This document shows positions 6,983 through 13,889 of a DNA stretch of 24,497 nucleotides, piece by piece. A program made the position numbers and the translations under genes. The stretch covers positions 1 through 24,497 of the forward strand of contig DCUV01000058.1 in NCBI GenBank assembly GCA_002328585.1, written 5' to 3'. The notes under the pieces are model-generated. The model made no database searches and had not been told where the DNA came from. It was given only the letters and a program-made list of their open reading frames with translations. The stretch is from Spirochaetia bacterium UBA2205 (GTDB lineage: Bacteria; Spirochaetota; UBA4802; UB4802). The stretch's first letter is position 1, and the number at the start of each line of letters is the position of its first letter.

Positions 6983-8623
6983 ATGTCACAGATAATTGCA
7001 AACATTCAGACGCCATCACGACCAAGTTTAGACTTTTTTGAATATTGGGATTCATTAGGTTTATTTGATGAGCTATCGGTATTATTACCACCTGAATTTT
7101 TTATTATCTTTGAGATAGCTCAGGTTATATTTACTCCCGAATTGATATCAGAAGCGCTCAATGCCGTTGAAGATATATCCCGTGAAGAAAAAATTGAAGC
7201 TCCCAATCGCGATGAGTCTATTTTAATAAATCGAGTTGAGCGCATATCGCCATTAAGTGATATTATGGTCATTGACCGTTACCGAACCATTTACGATTTA
7301 AAAAAAGCGCTCCCCAGGGAATTAGCGTGGGAAGATACAATTTTTGATATCAAGCTTTTTAAACATGAATTACTTGTACAAAAATTTTACGAAGAGAAAG
7401 CTGATACATTTAAACCAATATCCACGCTACAGGATGAAAGTGGAAGACAGGCAAACAGATTTGATCAAAAATTTTATCTGTTACTTGACCGTTCACGATC
7501 CATGGAAATCAGGATGCGATCGTTTTTTTCAAAATGTCTTGTAGCAGAATTTTTGCGCCGTAAGCTTAACAGCAATGCAAAAATATTTTACCGTCCTTTT
7601 GACTCAAAGCCAGGTGACCTTTTTAAAATAGAAAAAAAAGAAGACTTCCCTTTTTTAATTGAAAGGGTTTTACTTACAACAACTGGTGGAACAAGCACCA
7701 ATTTGCAGCAAGCTGTGTTTCAAGCCATCGATGACATTAATTTTGATAAAGATATGCTGAACTCAGAAATACTGGTTGTTACCGATGGTATCAGTAAAAT
7801 TGATAAATATTTATTAAAGGAGAAGCTGGGCGATATTAAACTTAATATTTTGAAAGTTGGTCGTGATTTGGCTGAGCCTGATTATTTTGAAATGAAAAAA
7901 ACATTTGATGCTAACAAAATGAAGTTTGATCCTACTGCTCTTAATATTAAAGAGATACAACACAAAATGGATAAATCTCAAGAAGAAGAAGCATTATCGC
8001 CATTACAAAAACGGGCTTACCGATATATACTTGAATATTCAGAAACGATGTTTAAGGATTTAAAAGAAGTATCGCATCGTTTTGTTGAAATTCCCGATTT
8101 AGATCCTTCTTCATTATATGAGCTTACTGATGAAAAGTTAGATGCCATTGAAACAGCAGTAGATGATTTCTCTCGAATAGATTATAATACCAAAACACTG
8201 GAAGAACGCAAAAAACTTTTTAAGCAAGCTTATTTCTTATCTCAGTACGTGACATTGTTACTTGAGAATAAAAAAAATTCCAGTAATCCTATTCTTAAAA
8301 ACTGTGCCTATAAGCTTAAGAAGATCACTCAAACTATATTAGCAGATCCATCGTTGTTGCAAATGGTAATGGAAACCGGACGCTTTACTGATAAAGATAC
8401 ATTAAAACTTTCAATGAAACAGTTAAAAGAAAAACTAAAAGAAATGAAGATGTCACAAACACCACTTTCAGCAGAAGAAATAAGAAAAGCACAGATGTTA
8501 CTAACATCCGATTTGGGCGAGGGTAATATAGGACAATTTTTAAGAGTGCTTTTTATTAAATTATTAGAGTGCATTAAAAAACTACTGCAAAAAATAAAAA
8601 ACGCCATCAAAAAGAATAATTAG
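6983..8623 (+). CDS. VWA-domain protein (ViaA/CoxE-like MoxR partner)
   Basis: This 546-residue protein has a helical N-terminal region (1-160) and a von Willebrand A domain (about 163-300) with a complete metal-ion-dependent adhesion site: LLDRSRSM (DxSxS, 169-173), TGGTSTN (Thr237/Thr239) and VVTDG (Asp268). A long helical C-terminal region ends in a basic amphipathic helix (FIKLLECIKKLLQKIKNAIKK). The order MoxR then VWA is that of ravA-viaA and related pairs. In ViaA, however, the VWA domain is C-terminal, whereas here it is central, so this is not a simple ViaA orthologue. There is no signal peptide, so it should be cytoplasmic. The ribosome site is weak, so it is probably coupled to the MoxR gene. 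Its stop overlaps the convergent epimerase gene by 4 nt. Confidence 0.9.
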   Translation: MSQIIANIQTPSRPSLDFFEYWDSLGLFDELSVLLPPEFFIIFEIAQVIFTPELISEALNAVEDISREEKIEAPNRDESILINRVERISPLSDIMVIDRYRTIYDLKKALPRELAWEDTIFDIKLFKHELLVQKFYEEKADTFKPISTLQDESGRQANRFDQKFYLLLDRSRSMEIRMRSFFSKCLVAEFLRRKLNSNAKIFYRPFDSKPGDLFKIEKKEDFPFLIERVLLTTTGGTSTNLQQAVFQAIDDINFDKDMLNSEILVVTDGISKIDKYLLKEKLGDIKLNILKVGRDLAEPDYFEMKKTFDANKMKFDPTALNIKEIQHKMDKSQEEEALSPLQKRAYRYILEYSETMFKDLKEVSHRFVEIPDLDPSSLYELTDEKLDAIETAVDDFSRIDYNTKTLEERKKLFKQAYFLSQYVTLLLENKKNSSNPILKNCAYKLKKITQTILADPSLLQMVMETGRFTDKDTLKLSMKQLKEKLKEMKMSQTPLSAEEIRKAQMLLTSDLGEGNIGQFLRVLFIKLLECIKKLLQKIKNAIKKNN

Positions 8624-9585
8624 AGTTTTTCTTTTCGATACCAATTCAAAGTTTCAACCCAGATTTCAATATTATCTTTTTTAGGAATCCATTGAAGCTC
8701 TTCTTTTATTTTATTACAATCCAATACAAAATTTGACAAGATGAACTGAACATGATCTTTCCGCAAATAATGAATATGCAGGGGTTTTAATAAAATTGAT
8801 AATATCCTTGTAAATGAAGGTGTAATATGCTTAATCTGACAATCTAATTGAGCTATTTCTTTTACCTTGACAACTTGTTCCAATTGCGTTGGGACATTAT
8901 CTGACCCAATATTATACACTTTGCCTATGGAAAGCTGGTTACGAACAATTGATAACAAAGCTTCAACTACATCATCAGGATGTACAAGCTGATATCGTGA
9001 ATCACCGTCACCAGCAATATATAATCTGTTTGAATCACCCATCGCCATTGCCATATATAAAATAATAAGGATCATTGCATCGTCTACACCGGGCCCGGTA
9101 ATTATTGTTGGGCGTATAATAGTTACCGGCAAACCATCTTCAGCAAACTTTCTGCACAACTTCTCAGCCTTCACCTTGTCCTTACCATACGCCGTGTTGG
9201 GTTTGCAAGGATCATCTTCTTTAATTGGCATAACGTCAGGATTACCATATACCTTCCCACTTGATAAAAAAATAAAATGTTTTATATTATTTTCAGCAGC
9301 AGCCCTTAAAAGATTTTCTGTACTTTTTATATTTACTTTTTTCATGAATCTGCGACCATAGTACGAAGCATCTTCAACATCCATTAAATGGAATATTATA
9401 TCCACATCGCTCATAGCTTCATCAATAAAATCAGTATCAAGCAAGTTACCCTGTAAGAATGTCACCTCATCAGGTAATTTTGCATCCTTCCACATATCTA
9501 TGGCCTTAACCTGATACCTATCAGCAATAAGCCGTTTTATAAGAGTTCGGCCAATTAAACTGTTACATCCTGTAACCAGAACCAT
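8620..9585 (-). CDS. NAD(P)-dependent epimerase/dehydratase (extended SDR)
   Basis: With the start at 9585 this is a 321-residue Rossmann-fold protein beginning MVLVTGCNSLIGRTL. It has the cofactor loop TGxxxxIG, in which the middle Gly is Ser9, D50 in GNLLD, LSSGKVYG, and the catalytic YGKDK (Tyr133, Lys137). RPTIITGPG, LVHPDDVVEALL and YNIGS are also typical of extended SDRs that act on nucleotide sugars or sterol-like substrates. The substrate cannot be read from the sequence. An in-frame ATG at 9621 would add 12 residues, but GGAGG lies directly before the 9585 ATG. It is the last gene of a minus-strand group behind lexA and the 342-aa gene, and converges on the VWA gene with a 4-nt overlap. 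Confidence 0.9.
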   Translation of the reverse strand: MVLVTGCNSLIGRTLIKRLIADRYQVKAIDMWKDAKLPDEVTFLQGNLLDTDFIDEAMSDVDIIFHLMDVEDASYYGRRFMKKVNIKSTENLLRAAAENNIKHFIFLSSGKVYGNPDVMPIKEDDPCKPNTAYGKDKVKAEKLCRKFAEDGLPVTIIRPTIITGPGVDDAMILIILYMAMAMGDSNRLYIAGDGDSRYQLVHPDDVVEALLSIVRNQLSIGKVYNIGSDNVPTQLEQVVKVKEIAQLDCQIKHITPSFTRILSILLKPLHIHYLRKDHVQFILSNFVLDCNKIKEELQWIPKKDNIEIWVETLNWYRKEKL

Positions 9586-9590
9586 GGTAC

Positions 9591-9595
9591 CCTCC
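9591..9595 (-). promoter_or_regulatory. Ribosome binding site that fixes the epimerase start
   Basis: On the minus strand GGAGG is followed by GTACC and then ATG at 9585. The spacing is ideal and the protein then starts directly with its Rossmann strand. The longer reading from 9621 would place this site inside the coding region. Confidence 0.7.
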
Positions 9596-9679
9596 ATAGG
9601 ATGATCTACATGCCCAAGCATTTTATTTTGATTATTGATTTCGTCAAGCGTAAAATAGCGATGATAGCATTAAATATAG

Positions 9680-9701
9680 AGCCATTACAGATTGCATGGC
9701 T
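9680..9701 (-). repeat. Short inverted repeat between the 342-aa gene and the epimerase gene
   Basis: AGCCAT (9680-9685) and ATGGCT (9696-9701) are perfect 6-bp arms around a 10-nt loop, just after the stop of the 342-aa gene on the minus strand. There is no U-rich tail, so a terminator role is weak. Confidence 0.4.
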
Positions 9702-9702
9702 A

Positions 9703-10731
9703 CTATTCAAACTCGGTTGTGCATAATAAAGTTGCTATATTTGAACAATTGTCTAATCTTATTTGTTTTTTATTGATAGTTTGCTGAAGAGTATGTATAA
9801 AATTACTTTTTGGAATACCCCAAAAACGAATTATGCCATCAACTTTTTCAGGTGGAAGGCTATTAAAAATCATAATTAGCTCATCAATATCATTATCATT
9901 AAAATGATTAAATTCATGATTTTTTAAAGTACAGAGTATATGCTCAATAATTTCAACTGTTCTTGTGAAAAGTATATGGTTTTCAGGTAATGTGTGTAAT
10001 GTTATATTCATGAGACCCAGAATATCACCTTTTTTTGCATTAAACATTTCGGCCCAACGGCAATATAAAAATAACATATATTTATTCTGGTTATATGCGC
10101 ACAAATTGTATTCATTAATATTAGTTGATGATACTATTGCAACCATTGCATCGTAATCCTTTTCACCTGTATATAATTTTTCCCAATTAGCAAACTTATT
10201 CCTATACAGTGATAACCCAACAATTGCACTGATTGCACTATCAACATCAGGAAGCAGTGCTATATCATAGAAAAAGGGTATGAGTGTCTCATCATGCATC
10301 GATAACAATGCAGTGGTTATAGGGTATTGCAATGATTTCTGCTGGTGAAAGTCATTAATGCACCTTTCACGAAAATTGGTAAGCGAATGTCTCCATATCA
10401 TGACAATATCATCATATATTAAATTATGAATAAGTAAAAATTGATCATAATAATCCAATCCTTCCATAAAAGCCAGATAACTCTCAGCTTTTCGGTAAAG
10501 GATATCAATGATATACTTATCATAATAGTTAGCGCATTCCTGTATCTGGTAGGCAATCTGATCAAAAAGATGTGACAATTCTACAATAATAACAACATCA
10601 TAATTAAACAATGAAACTATTTTTTCTCTGTTATTATAAAAAAAAAGCAAGCTATCAAACTTAGTTTCGATTTTATAAAATTGGTCTATCAAGTGGCCAT
10701 AGTGAAATTGTTTATCATAAACACGATGCAT
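9703..10731 (-). CDS. Unrecognised 342-residue helical protein
   Basis: I do not recognise a family. The 342-residue product has no signal peptide and no membrane helix. It is rich in aromatic and Asn/Ile/Leu residues with alternating helices throughout, including segments such as PDVDSAISAIVGLSLYR that look like degenerate HEAT-type repeats. No catalytic motif stands out. The start at 10731 has only a weak ribosome site (GGGATAG upstream). It lies 84 nt downstream of lexA on the same strand and 117 nt upstream of the epimerase start at 9585, so it may be transcribed with lexA. Real coding is likely because of its length and the lack of any competing frame. Confidence 0.7.
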   Translation of the reverse strand: MHRVYDKQFHYGHLIDQFYKIETKFDSLLFFYNNREKIVSLFNYDVVIIVELSHLFDQIAYQIQECANYYDKYIIDILYRKAESYLAFMEGLDYYDQFLLIHNLIYDDIVMIWRHSLTNFRERCINDFHQQKSLQYPITTALLSMHDETLIPFFYDIALLPDVDSAISAIVGLSLYRNKFANWEKLYTGEKDYDAMVAIVSSTNINEYNLCAYNQNKYMLFLYCRWAEMFNAKKGDILGLMNITLHTLPENHILFTRTVEIIEHILCTLKNHEFNHFNDNDIDELIMIFNSLPPEKVDGIIRFWGIPKSNFIHTLQQTINKKQIRLDNCSNIATLLCTTEFE

Positions 10732-10737
10732 CAGCGG

Positions 10738-10789
10738 TAACTATCCCATCCATGTATCCTTAACGATTTAAACCATAATGAGATAGTTA
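10738..10789 (-). repeat. Widely spaced 8-bp inverted repeat between lexA and the 342-aa gene
   Basis: TAACTATC (10738-10745) and GATAGTTA (10782-10789) are perfect complements separated by 36 nt. They lie in the 84-nt spacer and could form a long-loop stem in a read-through lexA transcript, near the ribosome site of the downstream gene. The function is unknown. Confidence 0.4.
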
Positions 10790-10815
10790 AAAATCATGTC
10801 CACTATTTTTTAATA

Positions 10816-11421
10816 TTAATATGTTCTGAATATAGCAGCTAATGTGCCCAGTATTGAGATAGTATCAGCAGTTATAACACCATATTTTTCATTTGCAGAC
10901 AAAAGATGTACCTTCCGCTCAGTTTTTTTAAGTATCTTGAGCGTAGCTTCATCATCAAGGAGAGCCGCAACAATAGCACCATTGTTAGCGTCCGATTGTT
11001 GTTTAATGACAGCTATATCCCCATTAAAGATACCAGCACCAATCATAGAGTCACCTTTAATCCTTAAAGCAAATAACGTGCCCTGTGGTAGTAATCCAGA
11101 TGGAAGCTGAATATATGACTCAATATTTTCTTGAGCTAATACTGGAATCCCGGCAGCTATGGTACCAACTACTGGTATAGAGCAAACATCAGGATACACA
11201 TCTTCTTTATTAACTAAAAGTTCAATAGCACGTGATTTACCAGCCTCACAATGCAGGTATCCCTTTTTTTCTATTGCTTTTAAATGATCATAGGCACCTT
11301 TCACAGTAATAGAAAACTGGTTGCCTATCTCTCGAACCGTTGGCGGGAATCCTGTTTTTTTGATTGATTGTTTTATGAATAAAAAAATGGCTTCCTGTTT
11401 TTTTGTTAGTGGCTTCACCAT
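10816..11421 (-). CDS. lexA: LexA repressor (SOS regulator, self-cleaving)
   Basis: This 201-residue protein has an N-terminal winged HTH (1-68, with LTKKQEAIFLFI, GFPPTVREIG and HLKAIEKKGYL) and a C-terminal S24 peptidase-like domain. The self-cleavage site is Ala90-Gly91 in GTIAAGIPV. The catalytic Ser125 is in IKGDSMIGAGI and Lys162 is in EATLKIL, so the autoproteolysis machinery is complete. LexA represses DNA-repair genes until RecA filaments trigger its cleavage. On the minus strand the ATG at 11421 follows AGGAAGG. The promoter at 11448-11476 overlaps a 4-5-4 inverted repeat, consistent with autorepression. The two downstream minus-strand genes could be co-regulated. Confidence 0.95.
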   Translation of the reverse strand: MVKPLTKKQEAIFLFIKQSIKKTGFPPTVREIGNQFSITVKGAYDHLKAIEKKGYLHCEAGKSRAIELLVNKEDVYPDVCSIPVVGTIAAGIPVLAQENIESYIQLPSGLLPQGTLFALRIKGDSMIGAGIFNGDIAVIKQQSDANNGAIVAALLDDEATLKILKKTERKVHLLSANEKYGVITADTISILGTLAAIFRTY

Positions 11422-11447
11422 ACTCTTTACCTTCCTGATTTAAGACT

Positions 11448-11476
11448 ATAATATACTAATGTATAGTTATTGTCAA
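11448..11476 (-). promoter_or_regulatory. lexA promoter
   Basis: On the minus strand TTGACA (11471-11476) and TATTAT (11448-11453) are separated by exactly 17 bp, about 27 nt before the lexA start. The -35 hexamer is a perfect match to the sigma-70 consensus. This is the best promoter seen in the window. Confidence 0.75.
11455..11467 (-). promoter_or_regulatory. Candidate LexA operator in the lexA promoter
   Basis: ACTA (11455-11458) and TAGT (11464-11467) form a perfect inverted repeat with a 5-nt spacer, lying wholly between the -35 and -10 hexamers. A 4-5-4 layout is known for the Leptospira SOS box (TTTG-N5-CAAA), but the bases differ. The position favours an autoregulatory operator; identity is inferred only. 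Confidence 0.45.
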
Positions 11477-11493
11477 TTACATTTTTCAATCAT

Positions 11494-11515
11494 AATGTTA
11501 TATCTCTATAACATT
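11494..11515. repeat. Perfect 9-bp inverted repeat, operator or hairpin candidate
   Basis: AATGTTATA (11494-11502) and TATAACATT (11507-11515) flank TCTC. The 22-bp size fits a dimeric regulator site. Read on the plus strand it is followed by three more T, which would also allow a weak terminator-like hairpin. Confidence 0.55.
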
Positions 11516-11564
11516 TTTAAATAGTCACCAATTGCTTCTCATGAAAATAATATATACATGGGTA

Positions 11565-11593
11565 TTGAATTAAATAGCTTTCAATTAATTCAA
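11565..11593. repeat. Perfect 9-bp inverted repeat with 11-nt spacer
   Basis: TTGAATTAA (11565-11573) and TTAATTCAA (11585-11593) are perfect complements. Located upstream of tetR, it could be a regulator site or a stem in a leader RNA. The arms are very AT-rich, which raises the chance of coincidence. Confidence 0.45.
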
Positions 11594-11632
11594 CAACAAT
11601 TTTATTACAAAAAATATTAAACTCCTTACGGC

Positions 11633-11654
11633 TACATTGTTTTGCTGCAATGTA
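11633..11654. promoter_or_regulatory. Candidate TetR-family operator
   Basis: TACATTG (11633-11639) and CAATGTA (11648-11654) are perfect 7-bp arms around 8 nt. The outer TACAT...ATGTA pattern recalls AcrR-type operators of efflux regulators. Its position, 150 bp before a tetR gene that heads an efflux operon, supports autoregulation, but that is inference. Confidence 0.45.
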
Positions 11655-11804
11655 ATTACTATCTATTGAATATATATTTATTACCATTATTCATCACAAA
11701 TCAAGGGATTTAATAAATTTTTTAGTTTTTTTATTAGGCTGTGATACATTTTATTTTTTACTAATTAACACTAATTGTCAAAAAGTCAAACTTATATATT
11801 GATT

Positions 11805-12419
11805 ATGGAAGATATTAATCCAAAACAAGAAGAAATCCTGGTAGCTGCAAAAAAAGTTTTTGAGAACTTTGGTTACAAAAAGACTACACTGGATGATGTT
11901 GCAGCACAATTAACCATTTCACGGACTGCTCTGTACTACTATTATAAAAATAAGGATGACCTTTTTTTAGCGTTAAGTCAATACGAATTAAATAAATATG
12001 AACAGGAATTAAAGAATGCCATTAATGCTTGCTCAACAATAGATGAAATGCTTGTTGCTTTTTGCAAATATTTTTTGCCTAAACGAAAACAGTTTAGGGA
12101 AATCTATAAACTTGATCCCGAAGAAAGCACCCTGCCATTTGCCATTCAAAAAAAGATCAAAAGCATGAACAATGCTATTCACATCAATATATTATCAACT
12201 ATATTTAAACACGACAAAAAAATTAATCAATTAAGCAACCTGGGATATTTTATGACCATTTTAACCTATTCTATACGAGGAATAGTATTTAGCTCATTTG
12301 ATGCTTCAACCAAACAAGTTGAAAATGATATGCTCTCTTTTTTTAAAATATTTTATAACGGTTTATTATATACAATATCAGAAAATAGTGCACACAGGAA
12401 CAGTAAGGATAAGCTATGA
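11805..12419 (+). CDS. TetR/AcrR-family transcriptional regulator of the efflux operon
   Basis: This 204-residue protein has an N-terminal HTH typical of TetR regulators (KQEEILVAAKKVFENFGYKK, then TTLDDVAAQL and SRTALYYYYKNKDDLF). A divergent helical ligand domain (about 65-204) follows. I chose ATG 11805; the frame also opens at a TTG (11775), which would add ten residues not typical for the family. Neither start has a clear ribosome site. The stop overlaps the tolC start (ATGA, 12416-12419), so the regulator is made with the pump it probably represses. The ligand cannot be read from the sequence, but drugs, bile-like compounds or solvents are typical for this arrangement. Confidence 0.9.
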   Translation: MEDINPKQEEILVAAKKVFENFGYKKTTLDDVAAQLTISRTALYYYYKNKDDLFLALSQYELNKYEQELKNAINACSTIDEMLVAFCKYFLPKRKQFREIYKLDPEESTLPFAIQKKIKSMNNAIHINILSTIFKHDKKINQLSNLGYFMTILTYSIRGIVFSSFDASTKQVENDMLSFFKIFYNGLLYTISENSAHRNSKDKL

Positions 12420-13831
12420 AAATTACACTAAAATCATTGCCGATTATACTATTTACAATAATTATCGCAACCAGTACCGCAGTAATAGCACAGGATGATA
12501 CATTAAACTTAAACAACGCCATTACTATCTCACTGCAAAATAATAATCGCTATAAAATATCACAGGAGAAGGTTCACGAAAAATCCTTAAAAATAAATGA
12601 AGTGTGGGGAGAATTATGGCCTCAATTCTCCAGCGATGCTTCGGCTACACGATGGGTTGCAGATAAGGGAACACTTACTGGCAGTGATGGACAATACACA
12701 ATAGACATAGTCAAAGGAACTATCGCCATAAATCCTGGTGACTTTTACAATAAACTTAAAGCTTCACGTGAAGATTACATCATCAGCGTTAATGATGAGC
12801 GAAAAGTGAAATCTGATACCATTGTCAAAACAATACAGCTTTATTATGGAGTGCTACTTGAGCAGGAAATGGTAAAATTCAGGATTGATTCGCTTAGGGC
12901 TTTAGAAGAAAACTTACATGTTGTCGAGACAGGATACAAAAATGGGATGTATACCCAACTCGTCTTTTTACGAGCAAAAGTTGCTGCTGCAAATGAAACA
13001 ACACGACTCATCAATGCCAGAAAAGATTATGAACAGACAAAATCAGCATTTAACATACAGCTTGGACAGGAAACAGATATGCCTGTAAATCTTGATACTT
13101 CTCCATTACATCTTACTGGCGATGTAGATAATAATCTTTTCACTGTAAATGATGCCGAGTTAATGAATCACTATGATGAGTTTATAAACATTGCAGTTAA
13201 AAACAGACCTGAATTACTACAGCTAAATCACCTTAAGAATTTTTATCAATACAAAGAAATGCAAAATGACTCGGTATACTTGTGGCCAACTTTTTTTGTA
13301 AACGGTACCTATGGAGCAACTGAACTAATAAATCCCAAGGGGGATGTTGACACCGGTATGGGCGATACAACAAACTTTATTGTTAATAGCTTTAACAGTG
13401 AAATCAACTATAAAGGGTGGAACAAAAACTGGAATATCACCGTTGGAGCTGTTTATAGGTGGGGAACATTATCTCCTGTTGATGCAACCAGATCTAAATC
13501 TGATGAGTTTAAGAGCCTTACTCAGCAGACTGATCTTGAGCTTGAAGATTTTATAAAATCTTTGAAGCTTGAGATTAAGGATGGATTGCTAGGGCTTGTA
13601 GCGGCATCACACGCCATTCAATCCCAAAGGGATAATATTGCATCTGCGAAGGAATCAGTCCGTGTTGCCGTTTTGCAATTTAAAAATGGTATGATAGATA
13701 ATACTGAACTTTTAAATGCAAATGTAGAGTTAAGCAATGCAACTACAATGTATATTCAGTCTCTCTATGATTTTCAGGTTTCCAAAGCAAAACTTAATCG
13801 TGCACTTGGTTATGATTATTTTAGCTTTTGA
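12416..13831 (+). CDS. TolC-like outer-membrane efflux channel
   Basis: This 471-residue protein starts with a signal peptide (hydrophobic core LPIILFTIIIATSTAVIA, likely cleavage before Gln26). It then shows the repeated long-helix layout of the outer membrane efflux protein family: LNNAITISLQNN near the N-terminus, tyrosine- and Asn-rich strands in the middle (WPTFFVNGTYG), and LLNANVELSNATTMYIQSLYDFQVSKAKLNRALG at the C-terminus, the usual conserved end of the second OEP repeat (here given for orientation in two linked segments). It should form the trimeric exit duct for the HlyD/EmrB pair encoded next. It overlaps tetR by 4 nt and is followed by a 58-nt gap with GAGG before the hlyD gene. 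Confidence 0.92.
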   Translation: MKITLKSLPIILFTIIIATSTAVIAQDDTLNLNNAITISLQNNNRYKISQEKVHEKSLKINEVWGELWPQFSSDASATRWVADKGTLTGSDGQYTIDIVKGTIAINPGDFYNKLKASREDYIISVNDERKVKSDTIVKTIQLYYGVLLEQEMVKFRIDSLRALEENLHVVETGYKNGMYTQLVFLRAKVAAANETTRLINARKDYEQTKSAFNIQLGQETDMPVNLDTSPLHLTGDVDNNLFTVNDAELMNHYDEFINIAVKNRPELLQLNHLKNFYQYKEMQNDSVYLWPTFFVNGTYGATELINPKGDVDTGMGDTTNFIVNSFNSEINYKGWNKNWNITVGAVYRWGTLSPVDATRSKSDEFKSLTQQTDLELEDFIKSLKLEIKDGLLGLVAASHAIQSQRDNIASAKESVRVAVLQFKNGMIDNTELLNANVELSNATTMYIQSLYDFQVSKAKLNRALGYDYFSF

Positions 13832-13889
13832 AATGGAAATTAAAATATTGAAACTATGATAATTTTATAATTAATTATGAGGTTTTAGG

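Larger units (their letters stand above)
11422..11804. other. Gene-free AT-rich divergent regulatory region between lexA and tetR
   Basis: No convincing gene lies in these 383 bases. The lexA end carries its promoter and candidate operator. The rest holds three perfect inverted repeats (11494-11515, 11565-11593 and 11633-11654), long A/T runs and a short direct repeat, CTAATT-AACA-CTAATT, just before tetR. No clear promoter for tetR could be picked by eye. Confidence 0.6.

Noticed and set aside
9586..9621. Earlier in-frame start of the epimerase
   Set aside because: GGAGG directly before ATG 9585 and a Rossmann strand right after it make the shorter form better.
11775..11804. TTG start giving ten more residues to the TetR protein
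   Set aside because: Rare start codon, no ribosome site, and TetR regulators normally begin close to the first HTH helix; ATG 11805 fits.
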